NCBI GenBank assembly: GCA_934281605.1
Contig: CAKQXD010000002.1
Span: 62,001 to 126,000, forward strand
Direction of reading: 5' to 3'
DNA length: 64,000 nt
Source of the DNA: an uncultured Clostridia bacterium
Lineage (GTDB): Bacteria > Bacillota > Clostridia > Peptostreptococcales > Anaerovoracaceae
The notes under the pieces were generated by a model, which worked only from the letters and a program-made list of their open reading frames with translations, had not been told where the DNA came from and made no database searches. The position numbers and the translations under genes were made by a program. Shown here one piece after another: positions 18,846 through 25,534 of this stretch. Positions within the stretch are counted from its first letter, which is position 1. Each line of letters begins with the position of its first letter.

Positions 18846-19760
18846 ATGCCTCAACTAGTTTACGTTACAAATATTCAGAAATTCTGCACCCACGACGGAC
18901 CTGGGATCCGGACAAATGTATTTTTCAAGGGATGTTCCATGGAATGCAAATGGTGCGCTAATCCGGAAACCATCGATCCTTATCCGCAGCTGATGTATTA
19001 TCGCAATAAATGCACCGGCTGCGGGCGGTGTATCCCGGACTGCATTCACGAAGCAATCAAGTTTCATCATGACGGAAGCCGAGTGGAGCAGATCCCGGGC
19101 AAGTGCAAGAACTGTGGGGCGTGCGTCAGTACGTGCCGCCAGGATGCACGGGAAATCATTGGCGATCTGAAAACTCCGGAAGAAGTTTTTGAGATCGTCA
19201 ATCAGGATAAGGTTTTTTACCAGCAGTCTGGTGGTGGTGTAACATTCTCTGGCGGAGAACCGTTCCTGCATCCGGAATTCATTCAAAAAGTGAGTGCAAT
19301 GTGCAAGGCTGAAGGATATAATACGGCTGTGGAAACCTGCGGGAACTTTTGTCTGTCCCCGGTGCTCAAGTTCATTGATCTTATAGATCACGTGCTTTTT
19401 GATATCAAAATCATTGATGAAGAGAAGCATATTCAGTACTGCGGGAAGTCTAATCAGAAGATCCACCGAAACTTTGAGACGCTGTTAAAACTGACTGATG
19501 TGACGCCGCGCGTGCCGATCATCCCAGGTATCAATGATACTCCTGTGGACATCGCGCTGCTGTGTCGTTTTTTCACCCGGCACAAGGACAAGATCAAGCG
19601 CGTCCATATTTTGCCGTACCATAATCTGGGCCTTGGTAAATACGAAGCGCTGGACGAGCCGTACTCGCTGGGTGATGTGCATCCGCCGTCAGACGAGCAC
19701 ATGAACGGGATCAAGACGGATCTGGAACGGTGCGGGTTCGAAGTCGTGATAGGAGGCTAG
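18846..19760 (+). CDS. Glycyl radical enzyme activase (radical SAM)
   Basis: A 304-residue radical SAM protein that installs the glycyl radical on the enzyme encoded just upstream (12-base gap). The SAM cluster motif is CSMECKWC. It is followed by an insert with two ferredoxin-like cluster motifs (CTGCGRCIPDC and CKNCGACVSTC), as in activases of glycerol dehydratase, CutC and HPAD type and unlike the short PflA. SGGGVTFSGGEP is the SAM-binding GGE block. The opening FCTHDGPGIRTNVFFKGC is a family hallmark. Fully consistent with one enzyme/activase pair. An electron donor such as flavodoxin or ferredoxin is required and is not encoded next to it. Confidence 0.93.
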   Translation: MPQLVYVTNIQKFCTHDGPGIRTNVFFKGCSMECKWCANPETIDPYPQLMYYRNKCTGCGRCIPDCIHEAIKFHHDGSRVEQIPGKCKNCGACVSTCRQDAREIIGDLKTPEEVFEIVNQDKVFYQQSGGGVTFSGGEPFLHPEFIQKVSAMCKAEGYNTAVETCGNFCLSPVLKFIDLIDHVLFDIKIIDEEKHIQYCGKSNQKIHRNFETLLKLTDVTPRVPIIPGINDTPVDIALLCRFFTRHKDKIKRVHILPYHNLGLGKYEALDEPYSLGDVHPPSDEHMNGIKTDLERCGFEVVIGG

Positions 19761-19803
19761 AAGAAGTGGAACATCTTTTATTAGGCTGTTTCAAGGGGAC
19801 ATT

Positions 19804-20673
19804 ATGAACAACAAAATCAAATTGAATACTCTGGCGTTCATTACCATTATTTTTTGGTCGGCTGCATATCCTCTTACCAAGGTGGCGGCACAGGATTTTG
19901 ATTGCTACACCATAACGGCACTACGAGCGTTTATCGCGGCAGCTGTAATGCTAATAATAGGGTTGGCGACGCATATAAGAAAGATTTTCAAGTTTAGTCA
20001 TATTTGGCTGTTTGCGATCGAGGGCGCATTCGCATTCTCACTGTATGTGGTGGTGTTTAATATAGGACTTCAAACCTTGACTACTACAACCTCGAGCCTG
20101 ATAATCGCAACGGTTCCAATATTCACAGCAATAGGAGCATGGAAAATTTTCGGAGAAAAACTGAAGCCTGTTGGATGGATATCAATGGGAACAGCTTTTG
20201 CCGGCGTATGCATACTATTACTGTGGGACGGTGACTTAAGCATTGGAATAGGTGCTTTATGGACGTTTATTGCTGTGCTGATGTTCAGTGCGTATAATCT
20301 CATAAACAGAAAGCTTGAAAATCTCGGCTACAATTCAATGGAAATCGTGACTTACGCATTGATATTCGGAGCAATCGAATTACTTCCTTTCGCCCCAAGA
20401 GCTGTTGGACAGATCGTGACCGCAGATACAACTTCCCTTGTGGCAATCATATTTATGGGGATTGGAACAAGTGCTCTGGCATATTACACCTGGTCAAAGG
20501 CGCTAACGTATGCAGATAAACTGAACGAAGTTACAAATTATCTTTTCTTATCCCCATTCATCACTGCTGTTTTGGGGTGGTTGATGCTTGCAGAAATTCC
20601 CGGAGCAGGAATATACATAGGGGGAGCAATAATAATGCTCAGCCTCATTGTTTTCAGCGTCAAAAGCAGATGA
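19804..20673 (+). CDS. EamA/DMT superfamily transporter
   Basis: 289 residues with ten predicted membrane helices and the internally duplicated EamA layout (first half FWSAAYPLTKVAAQ; second half IGTSALAYYTWSKALTYADKLNEVTNYLFLSP, part). It probably exports or imports a small metabolite. It sits 43 bases after the activase on the same strand with no terminator between, so it is likely the last gene of the sigma-54 operon, possibly exporting the reaction product. Base and codon use differ from its neighbours (many ATA codons, clearly richer in A+T), which suggests separate acquisition. Confidence 0.85.
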   Translation: MNNKIKLNTLAFITIIFWSAAYPLTKVAAQDFDCYTITALRAFIAAAVMLIIGLATHIRKIFKFSHIWLFAIEGAFAFSLYVVVFNIGLQTLTTTTSSLIIATVPIFTAIGAWKIFGEKLKPVGWISMGTAFAGVCILLLWDGDLSIGIGALWTFIAVLMFSAYNLINRKLENLGYNSMEIVTYALIFGAIELLPFAPRAVGQIVTADTTSLVAIIFMGIGTSALAYYTWSKALTYADKLNEVTNYLFLSPFITAVLGWLMLAEIPGAGIYIGGAIIMLSLIVFSVKSR

Positions 20674-20712
20674 TTTGCAGGAACAATAAAGAAACAAAGT
20701 ATACAGAAATAG

Positions 20713-20752
20713 AAAACACGGGATCCCATCAGCGGTGGATCCCGTGTTTTTT
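20713..20752. terminator. Bidirectional terminator between EamA gene and sigma-54 activator
   Basis: AAAACACGGGATCC (20713-20726) pairs with GGATCCCGTGTTTT (20737-20750), with A and T runs outside. It lies between two convergent genes and overlaps the 3' end of the activator gene. Confidence 0.85.
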
Positions 20753-22231
20753 CATATGGTAGGAAAGCTTTTGCCGGCTGATACCAAGCTGGCGTGCCGC
20801 TTTGGTAATATTGCCGTCAGTTTGCAGAAGTGCGTCCAGGATCTTCTGCTTTTCCTTCTCTTCGATGATCGTGTACAGTGTTTCCGGCTGAAGGTTGTCC
20901 GGGTGTGAGATATCCGGCTGTGATACGTCAGCAGTGACCGGAGGAACCGGTGCAGCTGCCGGTGCCGGAGAAGCAGGCGGGGCAGAGGGCGCTGAAGCTG
21001 GTGCTGAGATACCCTGCAGAGTCCCGACATAGGTGGTAGTCGCATCAAAAAGATAGTGAGGCATGTCATGCATGCGGATCTCTGTTCGATCCGGCGGAAT
21101 GCTGCTGATGGCAGATTCGATCACATGTTTTAGCTGTCGAACGTTTCCAGGCCATGGATAGGATATAAAAAATTCGTGAACCTCCGGGGAAAGATTTTGC
21201 AGTTTCTTCTTGTAGGTCCGGTTGAATTTCTGGATGAAATGATTCGTCAGCAGATCGATATCCTGAGGCCTGTCCTTGATTGGCGGGATGACGATAGTCG
21301 TGACAGAAAGCCGGTAGAACAGATCTTCGCGCAGCTGATTTTTTTGCAGAGCGATCTGTGGCATAGTATTGATGCTGCTGATGATCCGGACGTCAATTTT
21401 GATATCGCAGCCGCCGCCAAGACGACGGATTTCTTTTTCTTCCAGGACACGAAGCAGCTTCGCCTGTGATTCGAGGCTCATGGAGTTGATTTCATCCAGA
21501 AATAATGTTCCGCCTTCGGCCTGTTCGAACAGACCGATCTTATCCAGAGACCCGGTAAAGGTCCCCTTAGTCGTTCCGAAGAGGATCCCTTCCAGAAGAC
21601 CGTCAGGAACTGCGGCACAGTTGATGGCAAGGAATGGCTTGTCCTTTCTGGGGCTGGCATTATGGATAGCCTGTGCGAATACTTCTTTGCCGGATCCAGT
21701 GAAGCCGGACAGCAGTATGGGCACGTCGTTAACGGCAGCGCTTTTGGCAAGTTCGATGCTTCGCTGAAATGCAGGGTGTTCTCCAATAAGAGAATCGAAC
21801 GTTTTCTTTTTTGCCTTTGGGTTTTTCTGCTGATTCTTCTGTAAAGCGGTATTATCTGATAATACCTGGCTGACCAGAGTCATATCGCGCTGCACTGTGC
21901 ATACTCCCAGCAGTTTTTCTCCTGCAAATAAAGGGAAGGATTTTGCCAGCTGATGATATTGTTTGCCGTCAAGCATATAGATGTTCTCGTGTTCCGGAAT
22001 GGTCTTTTGCTCATAGAGTGCCTTTAGTGTCGGACTTTCTCCCTGAGTATAGAGCTCCTTGATATGTTTGCCCTTGACTTCTGAATTCGTCAGATTCTCG
22101 AAAGCTTCCACAGCCGGATTGATAAACTGGAGACAGCCTTGTTCGTCTACGATATAGACGTATTCAGTCATATTATTTAAAATGGTCAGAACGCAGGGAT
22201 TCTCAAGGATCGCCTGTAACTCGTCTTGCAT
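20729..22231 (-). CDS. Sigma-54-dependent transcriptional activator, PAS-AAA+-Fis
   Basis: A 500-residue enhancer-binding protein. Residues 10-125 are a PAS-like sensor, about 145-380 the AAA+ domain, then a Pro/Ala-rich linker (about 400-445), and a Fis-type helix-turn-helix at the C-terminus (NITKAARQLGISRQKLSYHM). Walker A is GFTGSGKE with K182, Walker B is GGTLFLDEIN, and the sigma-54 contact loop reads GTFTGS instead of GAFTGA. It lacks a response-regulator receiver, so the PAS domain probably senses a ligand. It converges on the only clear sigma-54 operon here (14.7-20.7 kb) and is its likely activator. A -10 (TAAAAT) lies near 22260 on the minus strand. Confidence 0.92.
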   Translation of the reverse strand: MQDELQAILENPCVLTILNNMTEYVYIVDEQGCLQFINPAVEAFENLTNSEVKGKHIKELYTQGESPTLKALYEQKTIPEHENIYMLDGKQYHQLAKSFPLFAGEKLLGVCTVQRDMTLVSQVLSDNTALQKNQQKNPKAKKKTFDSLIGEHPAFQRSIELAKSAAVNDVPILLSGFTGSGKEVFAQAIHNASPRKDKPFLAINCAAVPDGLLEGILFGTTKGTFTGSLDKIGLFEQAEGGTLFLDEINSMSLESQAKLLRVLEEKEIRRLGGGCDIKIDVRIISSINTMPQIALQKNQLREDLFYRLSVTTIVIPPIKDRPQDIDLLTNHFIQKFNRTYKKKLQNLSPEVHEFFISYPWPGNVRQLKHVIESAISSIPPDRTEIRMHDMPHYLFDATTTYVGTLQGISAPASAPSAPPASPAPAAAPVPPVTADVSQPDISHPDNLQPETLYTIIEEKEKQKILDALLQTDGNITKAARQLGISRQKLSYHMKKHGIHR

Positions 22232-22320
22232 GAAAAATACCTCCTTTTCAATGATTCTATTTTACCATAAAACAGGCGGGAATTCACTGAAATTCGTGGG
22301 TTTCGGGAAAAAGAACGGGG

Positions 22321-22704
22321 CTATACTCCTAGTTTTTCCCGCAGCCCTTCCTGCAAAACTTTTGACAGACTGATATTGGTTTTTTCGGCTTCTTCTGCCA
22401 TCCAGGCCGGGATGGAAACCGTCTTTTTCACGGCGCGGGTATTTCGGCGATATTTGTTGAGATCCGTGGATACATAGCTGAGGATCCTGTTTGCCGGGGC
22501 GGTCAGCTCTGTAAGATTGCTGTGCCGGGGTAGAGTTTCTTTATCTTCCAGTACAGCAATAAGGTAAAGACCGAGAGCTTCCTGTGCCAGTTCCATTGTT
22601 TCTTCCAAAGTATTTCCACAGGTATGACAGCCAGGAAGATCCGGGAATTCCACCCAGTATGAATTTTCTTCTTTTTGAAATACAGCGGGATATACTTTTA
22701 ACAT
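22321..22704 (-). CDS. HicB-like antitoxin family protein, apparently solo
   Basis: 127 residues. The N-terminal HicB fold is clear (YPAVFQKEENSYWVEFPDL, then PGCHTCGNTLEETMELAQEA), and the C-terminus is a short DNA-binding helix segment (VSIPAWMAEEAEKTNISLSK, RHH/HTH type). HicB normally neutralises the mRNA interferase HicA, whose gene of about 60 codons usually sits next to it. Reading both flanks in all frames I find no HicA-like GGSHH reading frame, so this is a solo HicB or a degenerate pair. A TATAAT box lies just upstream on the minus strand. It may act as an autorepressor. Confidence 0.8.
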   Translation of the reverse strand: MLKVYPAVFQKEENSYWVEFPDLPGCHTCGNTLEETMELAQEALGLYLIAVLEDKETLPRHSNLTELTAPANRILSYVSTDLNKYRRNTRAVKKTVSIPAWMAEEAEKTNISLSKVLQEGLREKLGV

Positions 22705-22992
22705 AGGATCAGCTCCTTTTTGGGTTTATAGAAAATCTGATTTTAAATCGATGTGGACTCATTATATTACATAAGAGTGATGAGAACAAATTTATTAAGT
22801 AAATTACGTAATAGAGATAGATGCAACGAAATATTACTCCATGCATTTTAACCTGAACCTTTCATAGAAGCTTTTTCAGGTCGAAATTTTTGTGATCGCT
22901 TTTGAAATCCCTGATGCCCAGCACATCTCAAGCATCCGACATCCCCCGGCCCCGGCCTTTGCAGAAAAAAAACAAAAAATCCCTCATTCCCC
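22705..22992. other. Non-coding stretch between hicB and rpsF promoter
   Basis: About 290 bases without a credible gene. It carries the minus-strand promoter of hicB, an AT-rich part with an AATTACGTAAT palindrome near 22800, and one CTTTGCAG copy at 22957-22964. No HicA remnant is recognisable. Confidence 0.5.
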
Positions 22993-23020
22993 TTGCATTT
23001 TCGCGGATTTCAGGTATAAT
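22993..23020 (+). promoter_or_regulatory. Sigma-A promoter of rpsF-ssb-rpsR
   Basis: TTGCAT at 22993-22998, 16-base spacer and TATAAT at 23015-23020. This is a strong housekeeping promoter about 80 bases ahead of rpsF. Confidence 0.8.
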
Positions 23021-23051
23021 ATATGGGCGTGTGATTTTGCACGCAGTCCTT

Positions 23052-23072
23052 GCGATGGGAAAATCCCATCGC
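23052..23072 (+). promoter_or_regulatory. Hairpin in the rpsF leader
   Basis: Perfect 9-bp stem GCGATGGGA / TCCCATCGC with a three-base loop, in the roughly 75-base leader between the promoter and rpsF. Many bacteria autoregulate this operon through an S6:S18-binding leader RNA. I cannot confirm the bulged CCG element that defines that RNA, so this is only a candidate. Confidence 0.45.
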
Positions 23073-23101
23073 CATTTAGTCCACAGGGAGGTGAAAGAAA
23101 G

Positions 23102-23389
23102 ATGGCAAATTATGAAGTAATGTTCATCCTCGATCCTGCATTAGAAGATGATAAGAAAGACGCTACTGTTGAAACAGTAAAGACTATCATCGCCAGCGAA
23201 GGTGAAGTTGGTAATGTAGACGTTTGGGGAATGAAGAAGCTCGCATATCCGATCCAGAAGAAAGCGGAAGGATATTACGTGGTTGTAGAGTTCAAGGCTC
23301 CACACACACTGCCGAAGGAACTTGACAGAAGACTCAAGATCTCCGACAACGTAATGAGACACATCATCATCAACAAAGATGAGAAATAG
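23102..23389 (+). CDS. rpsF: 30S ribosomal protein S6
   Basis: 95 residues, full length (MANYEVMFILDP start; DVWGMKKLAYPIQKKAEGYY, then the IIINKDEK end). S6 binds 16S rRNA together with S18 in the platform of the small subunit. The start is the ATG at 23102 with GGGAGGTG eight bases upstream; the longer upstream reading frame crosses the promoter and leader and is not real. It is first gene of the conserved rpsF-ssb-rpsR operon. Confidence 0.97.
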   Translation: MANYEVMFILDPALEDDKKDATVETVKTIIASEGEVGNVDVWGMKKLAYPIQKKAEGYYVVVEFKAPHTLPKELDRRLKISDNVMRHIIINKDEK

Positions 23390-23400
23390 AGGGGTGCGGT

Positions 23401-23856
23401 ATGAATAGTGTTGTACTGATTGGAAGACTGACCAGAGACCCTGAAGTAAGGTATATTTCCGAAAGTCAGATGGCGGTTGCGACTTTTACCGTTGCGATCG
23501 ACCGGCCGGTAAGATCCGGACAGGAAAAGAAAACTGACTTCCCGCGCGTAACTGTATTTGGCCGTCAGGCTGAAAACTGCGAAAAGTTCCTGGCAAAGGG
23601 CAGACTCGTAGGGGTGCAGGGAAGGATCCAGACCGGAAGCTATACCAACAGAGACGGCGCTACTGTTTATACGACAGATGTAGTGGCCGACAGAGTAGAA
23701 TTTTTAGAGTGGGGCGACAGAGCTCCGAGATCCGGCGGAAACGGAGGCGGACAGCAGTATGCGCAGCCGCAGCAGCAGTCCCAGGGCTACAACGATCGTG
23801 ACAACGGCGTTCCGGAAGGATTTCAAGCCATCACCGATGATGACATCCCATTCTAA
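23401..23856 (+). CDS. ssb: Single-stranded DNA-binding protein
   Basis: 151 residues. The OB-fold N-terminus (MNSVVLIGRLTRDPEVRY) is followed by a Gly/Gln-rich flexible linker and the conserved acidic tip DDDIPF, which recruits replication and repair partners. It lies between rpsF and rpsR, the standard firmicute order, with an 11-base gap after rpsF. It coats single-stranded DNA in replication, recombination and repair. Confidence 0.97.
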   Translation: MNSVVLIGRLTRDPEVRYISESQMAVATFTVAIDRPVRSGQEKKTDFPRVTVFGRQAENCEKFLAKGRLVGVQGRIQTGSYTNRDGATVYTTDVVADRVEFLEWGDRAPRSGGNGGGQQYAQPQQQSQGYNDRDNGVPEGFQAITDDDIPF

Positions 23857-23871
23857 GAGAGGAGTGAAATC

Positions 23872-24108
23872 ATGGAAAATAATAAAAGACGTGGCGGCAT
23901 GAGAAGAAAAAAAGTTTGCCAGTTCTGTGCCGACAAAACGGAAGCAATAGATTACAAAGACGTTGAAAAACTCAAGAAGTATGTAACAGAAAGAGGCAAG
24001 ATCCTGCCGAAGAGAATCACAGGAACTTGCGCTGTTCACCAGAGAGAAGTTACTAAGGCAATCAAAAGAGCAAGAATCGTAGCTCTGCTGCCTTACACTG
24101 CTGACTAG
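23872..24108 (+). CDS. rpsR: 30S ribosomal protein S18
   Basis: 78 residues, full length. The N-terminus keeps the cysteine pair of zinc-ribbon S18 forms (KVCQFCADK), and the body is standard ([19 protein letters not shown]). It pairs with S6 on the small subunit. A strong terminator follows at once, closing the operon. Confidence 0.97.
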   Translation: MENNKRRGGMRRKKVCQFCADKTEAIDYKDVEKLKKYVTERGKILPKRITGTCAVHQREVTKAIKRARIVALLPYTAD

Positions 24109-24129
24109 TTTCAGACAGTAATCGATGCA

Positions 24130-24168
24130 AACAAAAAACCTCGCGAATTCGTATCGCGGGGTTTTGTT
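24130..24168 (+). terminator. Terminator of the rpsF operon
   Basis: Stem AAAACCTCGCGA / TCGCGGGGTTTTG with a short AT-containing loop, followed by a T-rich stretch, directly after rpsR. Confidence 0.85.
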
Positions 24169-24239
24169 GTTGTATGAGGCGTGCGTCAGTCGCCGGCACG
24201 ATTTAGTGGAATAGAATAAATGCACGGTTTGCTCTCTGG

Positions 24240-24268
24240 TTTACCAAACTACCCGGACGTGTTAAAAT
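24240..24268 (+). promoter_or_regulatory. Promoter of the response regulator gene
   Basis: TTTACC at 24240-24245 and TAAAAT at 24263-24268 with a 17-base spacer, about 40 bases before the start codon. Confidence 0.6.
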
Positions 24269-24309
24269 AGAGGAAACCGTAACCTTTGCAGTTTGGAGAT
24301 GGTAAGAGT

Positions 24310-25023
24310 ATGAGCAATGAGAAAATCCTGATCGTAGATGATGAAAAAGAGATGTGCCTGCTGGTCAAGTCCTTTCTGGACAACGAGCAGTTTCAGACGT
24401 ACACGGCATATGATGCGGCTTCTGCGCTGGAGATGCTGGAGTCGGTGGATCCGGATCTGATTTTGCTGGACATCATGCTGCCAGACATCAGCGGTGTGGA
24501 TCTTTGCCTGCAGATCCGCAACAAGGTGGCGGCGCCGATCCTGTTCATGAGCTGCAAATCGGAGGAAATCGACAAGATCATCGCCCTGTCGGTGGGCGGG
24601 GACGACTATATCACCAAGCCGTTCAATTCCGGGGAGCTGATCGCCCGCATCAAGGCACACCTGAGAAGAGAGCGCCGGGCGCGGCAGGCGGAGGCTGATC
24701 GCAATCCGGTCTACGAGTGTCATGGTCTGGAGGTGGACGAGAGTGCCAGGACGGTGCAGCTTAATGGAGAATCTGTCAGTCTGACTGCCAAGGAGTTCGA
24801 TATTCTGCTGACCCTGATCCGCAGTCCGAAGCGGGTATTCAGCATGGACCAGCTCTTCGAGCTGGTCTGGAAGGAAGAGAGCCTGGCGGGAGACAGCCGG
24901 ACCATCATGGTCTATATCAGCAACATCCGCAAAAAAATAGAAACAGACAGCCAGAAATTCATTTACAATATCAGAGGCGCCGGCTACAAATTCCACGACG
25001 AAGTAACCGTTCGCAGCCGGTAA
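24310..25023 (+). CDS. OmpR-family response regulator
   Basis: 237 residues. A receiver domain (ILIVDDEKEM, phospho-acceptor D54 in LILLDIMLPD, TKPFN switch lysine) is joined to an OmpR/PhoB winged helix (LTAKEFDILLTLIRSPKRVF, then IYNIRGAGYKFHD). The ATG at 24310 matches where the receiver fold begins; an upstream in-frame TTG at 24286 is unlikely. No kinase gene is adjacent. The nearest candidate partner is the histidine kinase at 29186, on the far side of two symporter genes. Direct TTCTTAA repeats just downstream suggest that it controls the following symporter operon. Confidence 0.9.
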   Translation: MSNEKILIVDDEKEMCLLVKSFLDNEQFQTYTAYDAASALEMLESVDPDLILLDIMLPDISGVDLCLQIRNKVAAPILFMSCKSEEIDKIIALSVGGDDYITKPFNSGELIARIKAHLRRERRARQAEADRNPVYECHGLEVDESARTVQLNGESVSLTAKEFDILLTLIRSPKRVFSMDQLFELVWKEESLAGDSRTIMVYISNIRKKIETDSQKFIYNIRGAGYKFHDEVTVRSR

Positions 25024-25099
25024 GCTGCGCACCCGGCATCGGCTCGAAACTCCGGCAGCCCGAAACCCCTCAGCTGTACTCTTTGCAGAAAAACCATCG

Positions 25100-25120
25100 A
25101 CCCGCATCCTGTATGCGGGT
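25100..25120 (+). terminator. Terminator after the response regulator gene
   Basis: ACCCGCAT / ATGCGGGT stem (25100-25107, 25113-25120) with a five-base loop and a T-rich tail. Confidence 0.7.
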
Positions 25121-25127
25121 TGTTCTA

Positions 25128-25190
25128 TTCTTAAACCCTTTTTAGCCTTTCTTAAGAATTCTTAAGTCTCCTTATAGTGAGCGTTAAGAA
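25128..25190 (+). promoter_or_regulatory. TTCTTAA repeat operator upstream of the symporter operon
   Basis: TTCTTAA occurs at 25128, 25149 and 25159 (spacings 21 and 10 bases, one or two helical turns) and in reverse at 25184-25190. The middle copies form the perfect palindrome CTTAAGAATTCTTAAG (25151-25166). Helically phased direct repeats are typical OmpR-family sites. Confidence 0.55.
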
Positions 25191-25252
25191 AATAACGATA
25201 TGATGATAGTGTAATTATCAATCACATTTATCTGAAAGGAGATGCGAACAAG

Positions 25253-25534
25253 ATGAAAAATCGTATTCTTACTATCATCATCGGTTTTATCGTTCCCTTC
25301 TGTGCAGTGACGGTATGTTTCCCGCTGTACAACCGGATCGAACCATTCGTATTTGGATTTTCTTTTAACTACTTCTGGATTTTCACCTGGATGTTCCTGA
25401 CTTCTCTGTGTCTGCTGATCGCATTCAAGCTGGATCCTCTTAACAGAAAAGACGCCAGAGAGCTGGAAGCAAAGAAAATGGACGAAGTGAAGGCTCTTAT
25501 TGCGGCTGACGAAAACGAGGAGGTGAAGAAATAA
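25253..25534 (+). CDS. Small two-helix membrane protein, DUF3311-like
   Basis: 93 residues with two membrane segments (about 6-26 and 40-62) and a charged cytoplasmic tail (RELEAKKMDEVKALI). Its stop overlaps the start of the following symporter by one base (TAATG). Small partners of this kind (DUF3311/DUF997, as YhdT before PanF in E. coli) commonly precede pantothenate- or monocarboxylate-type sodium symporters and are thought to be accessory subunits. GGAG sits ten bases before the start. Confidence 0.75.
   Translation: MKNRILTIIIGFIVPFCAVTVCFPLYNRIEPFVFGFSFNYFWIFTWMFLTSLCLLIAFKLDPLNRKDARELEAKKMDEVKALIAADENEEVKK

Noticed and set aside
22705..22890. hicA gene upstream of hicB
   Set aside because: Both strands read in all frames show early stops and no GGSHH-type motif.
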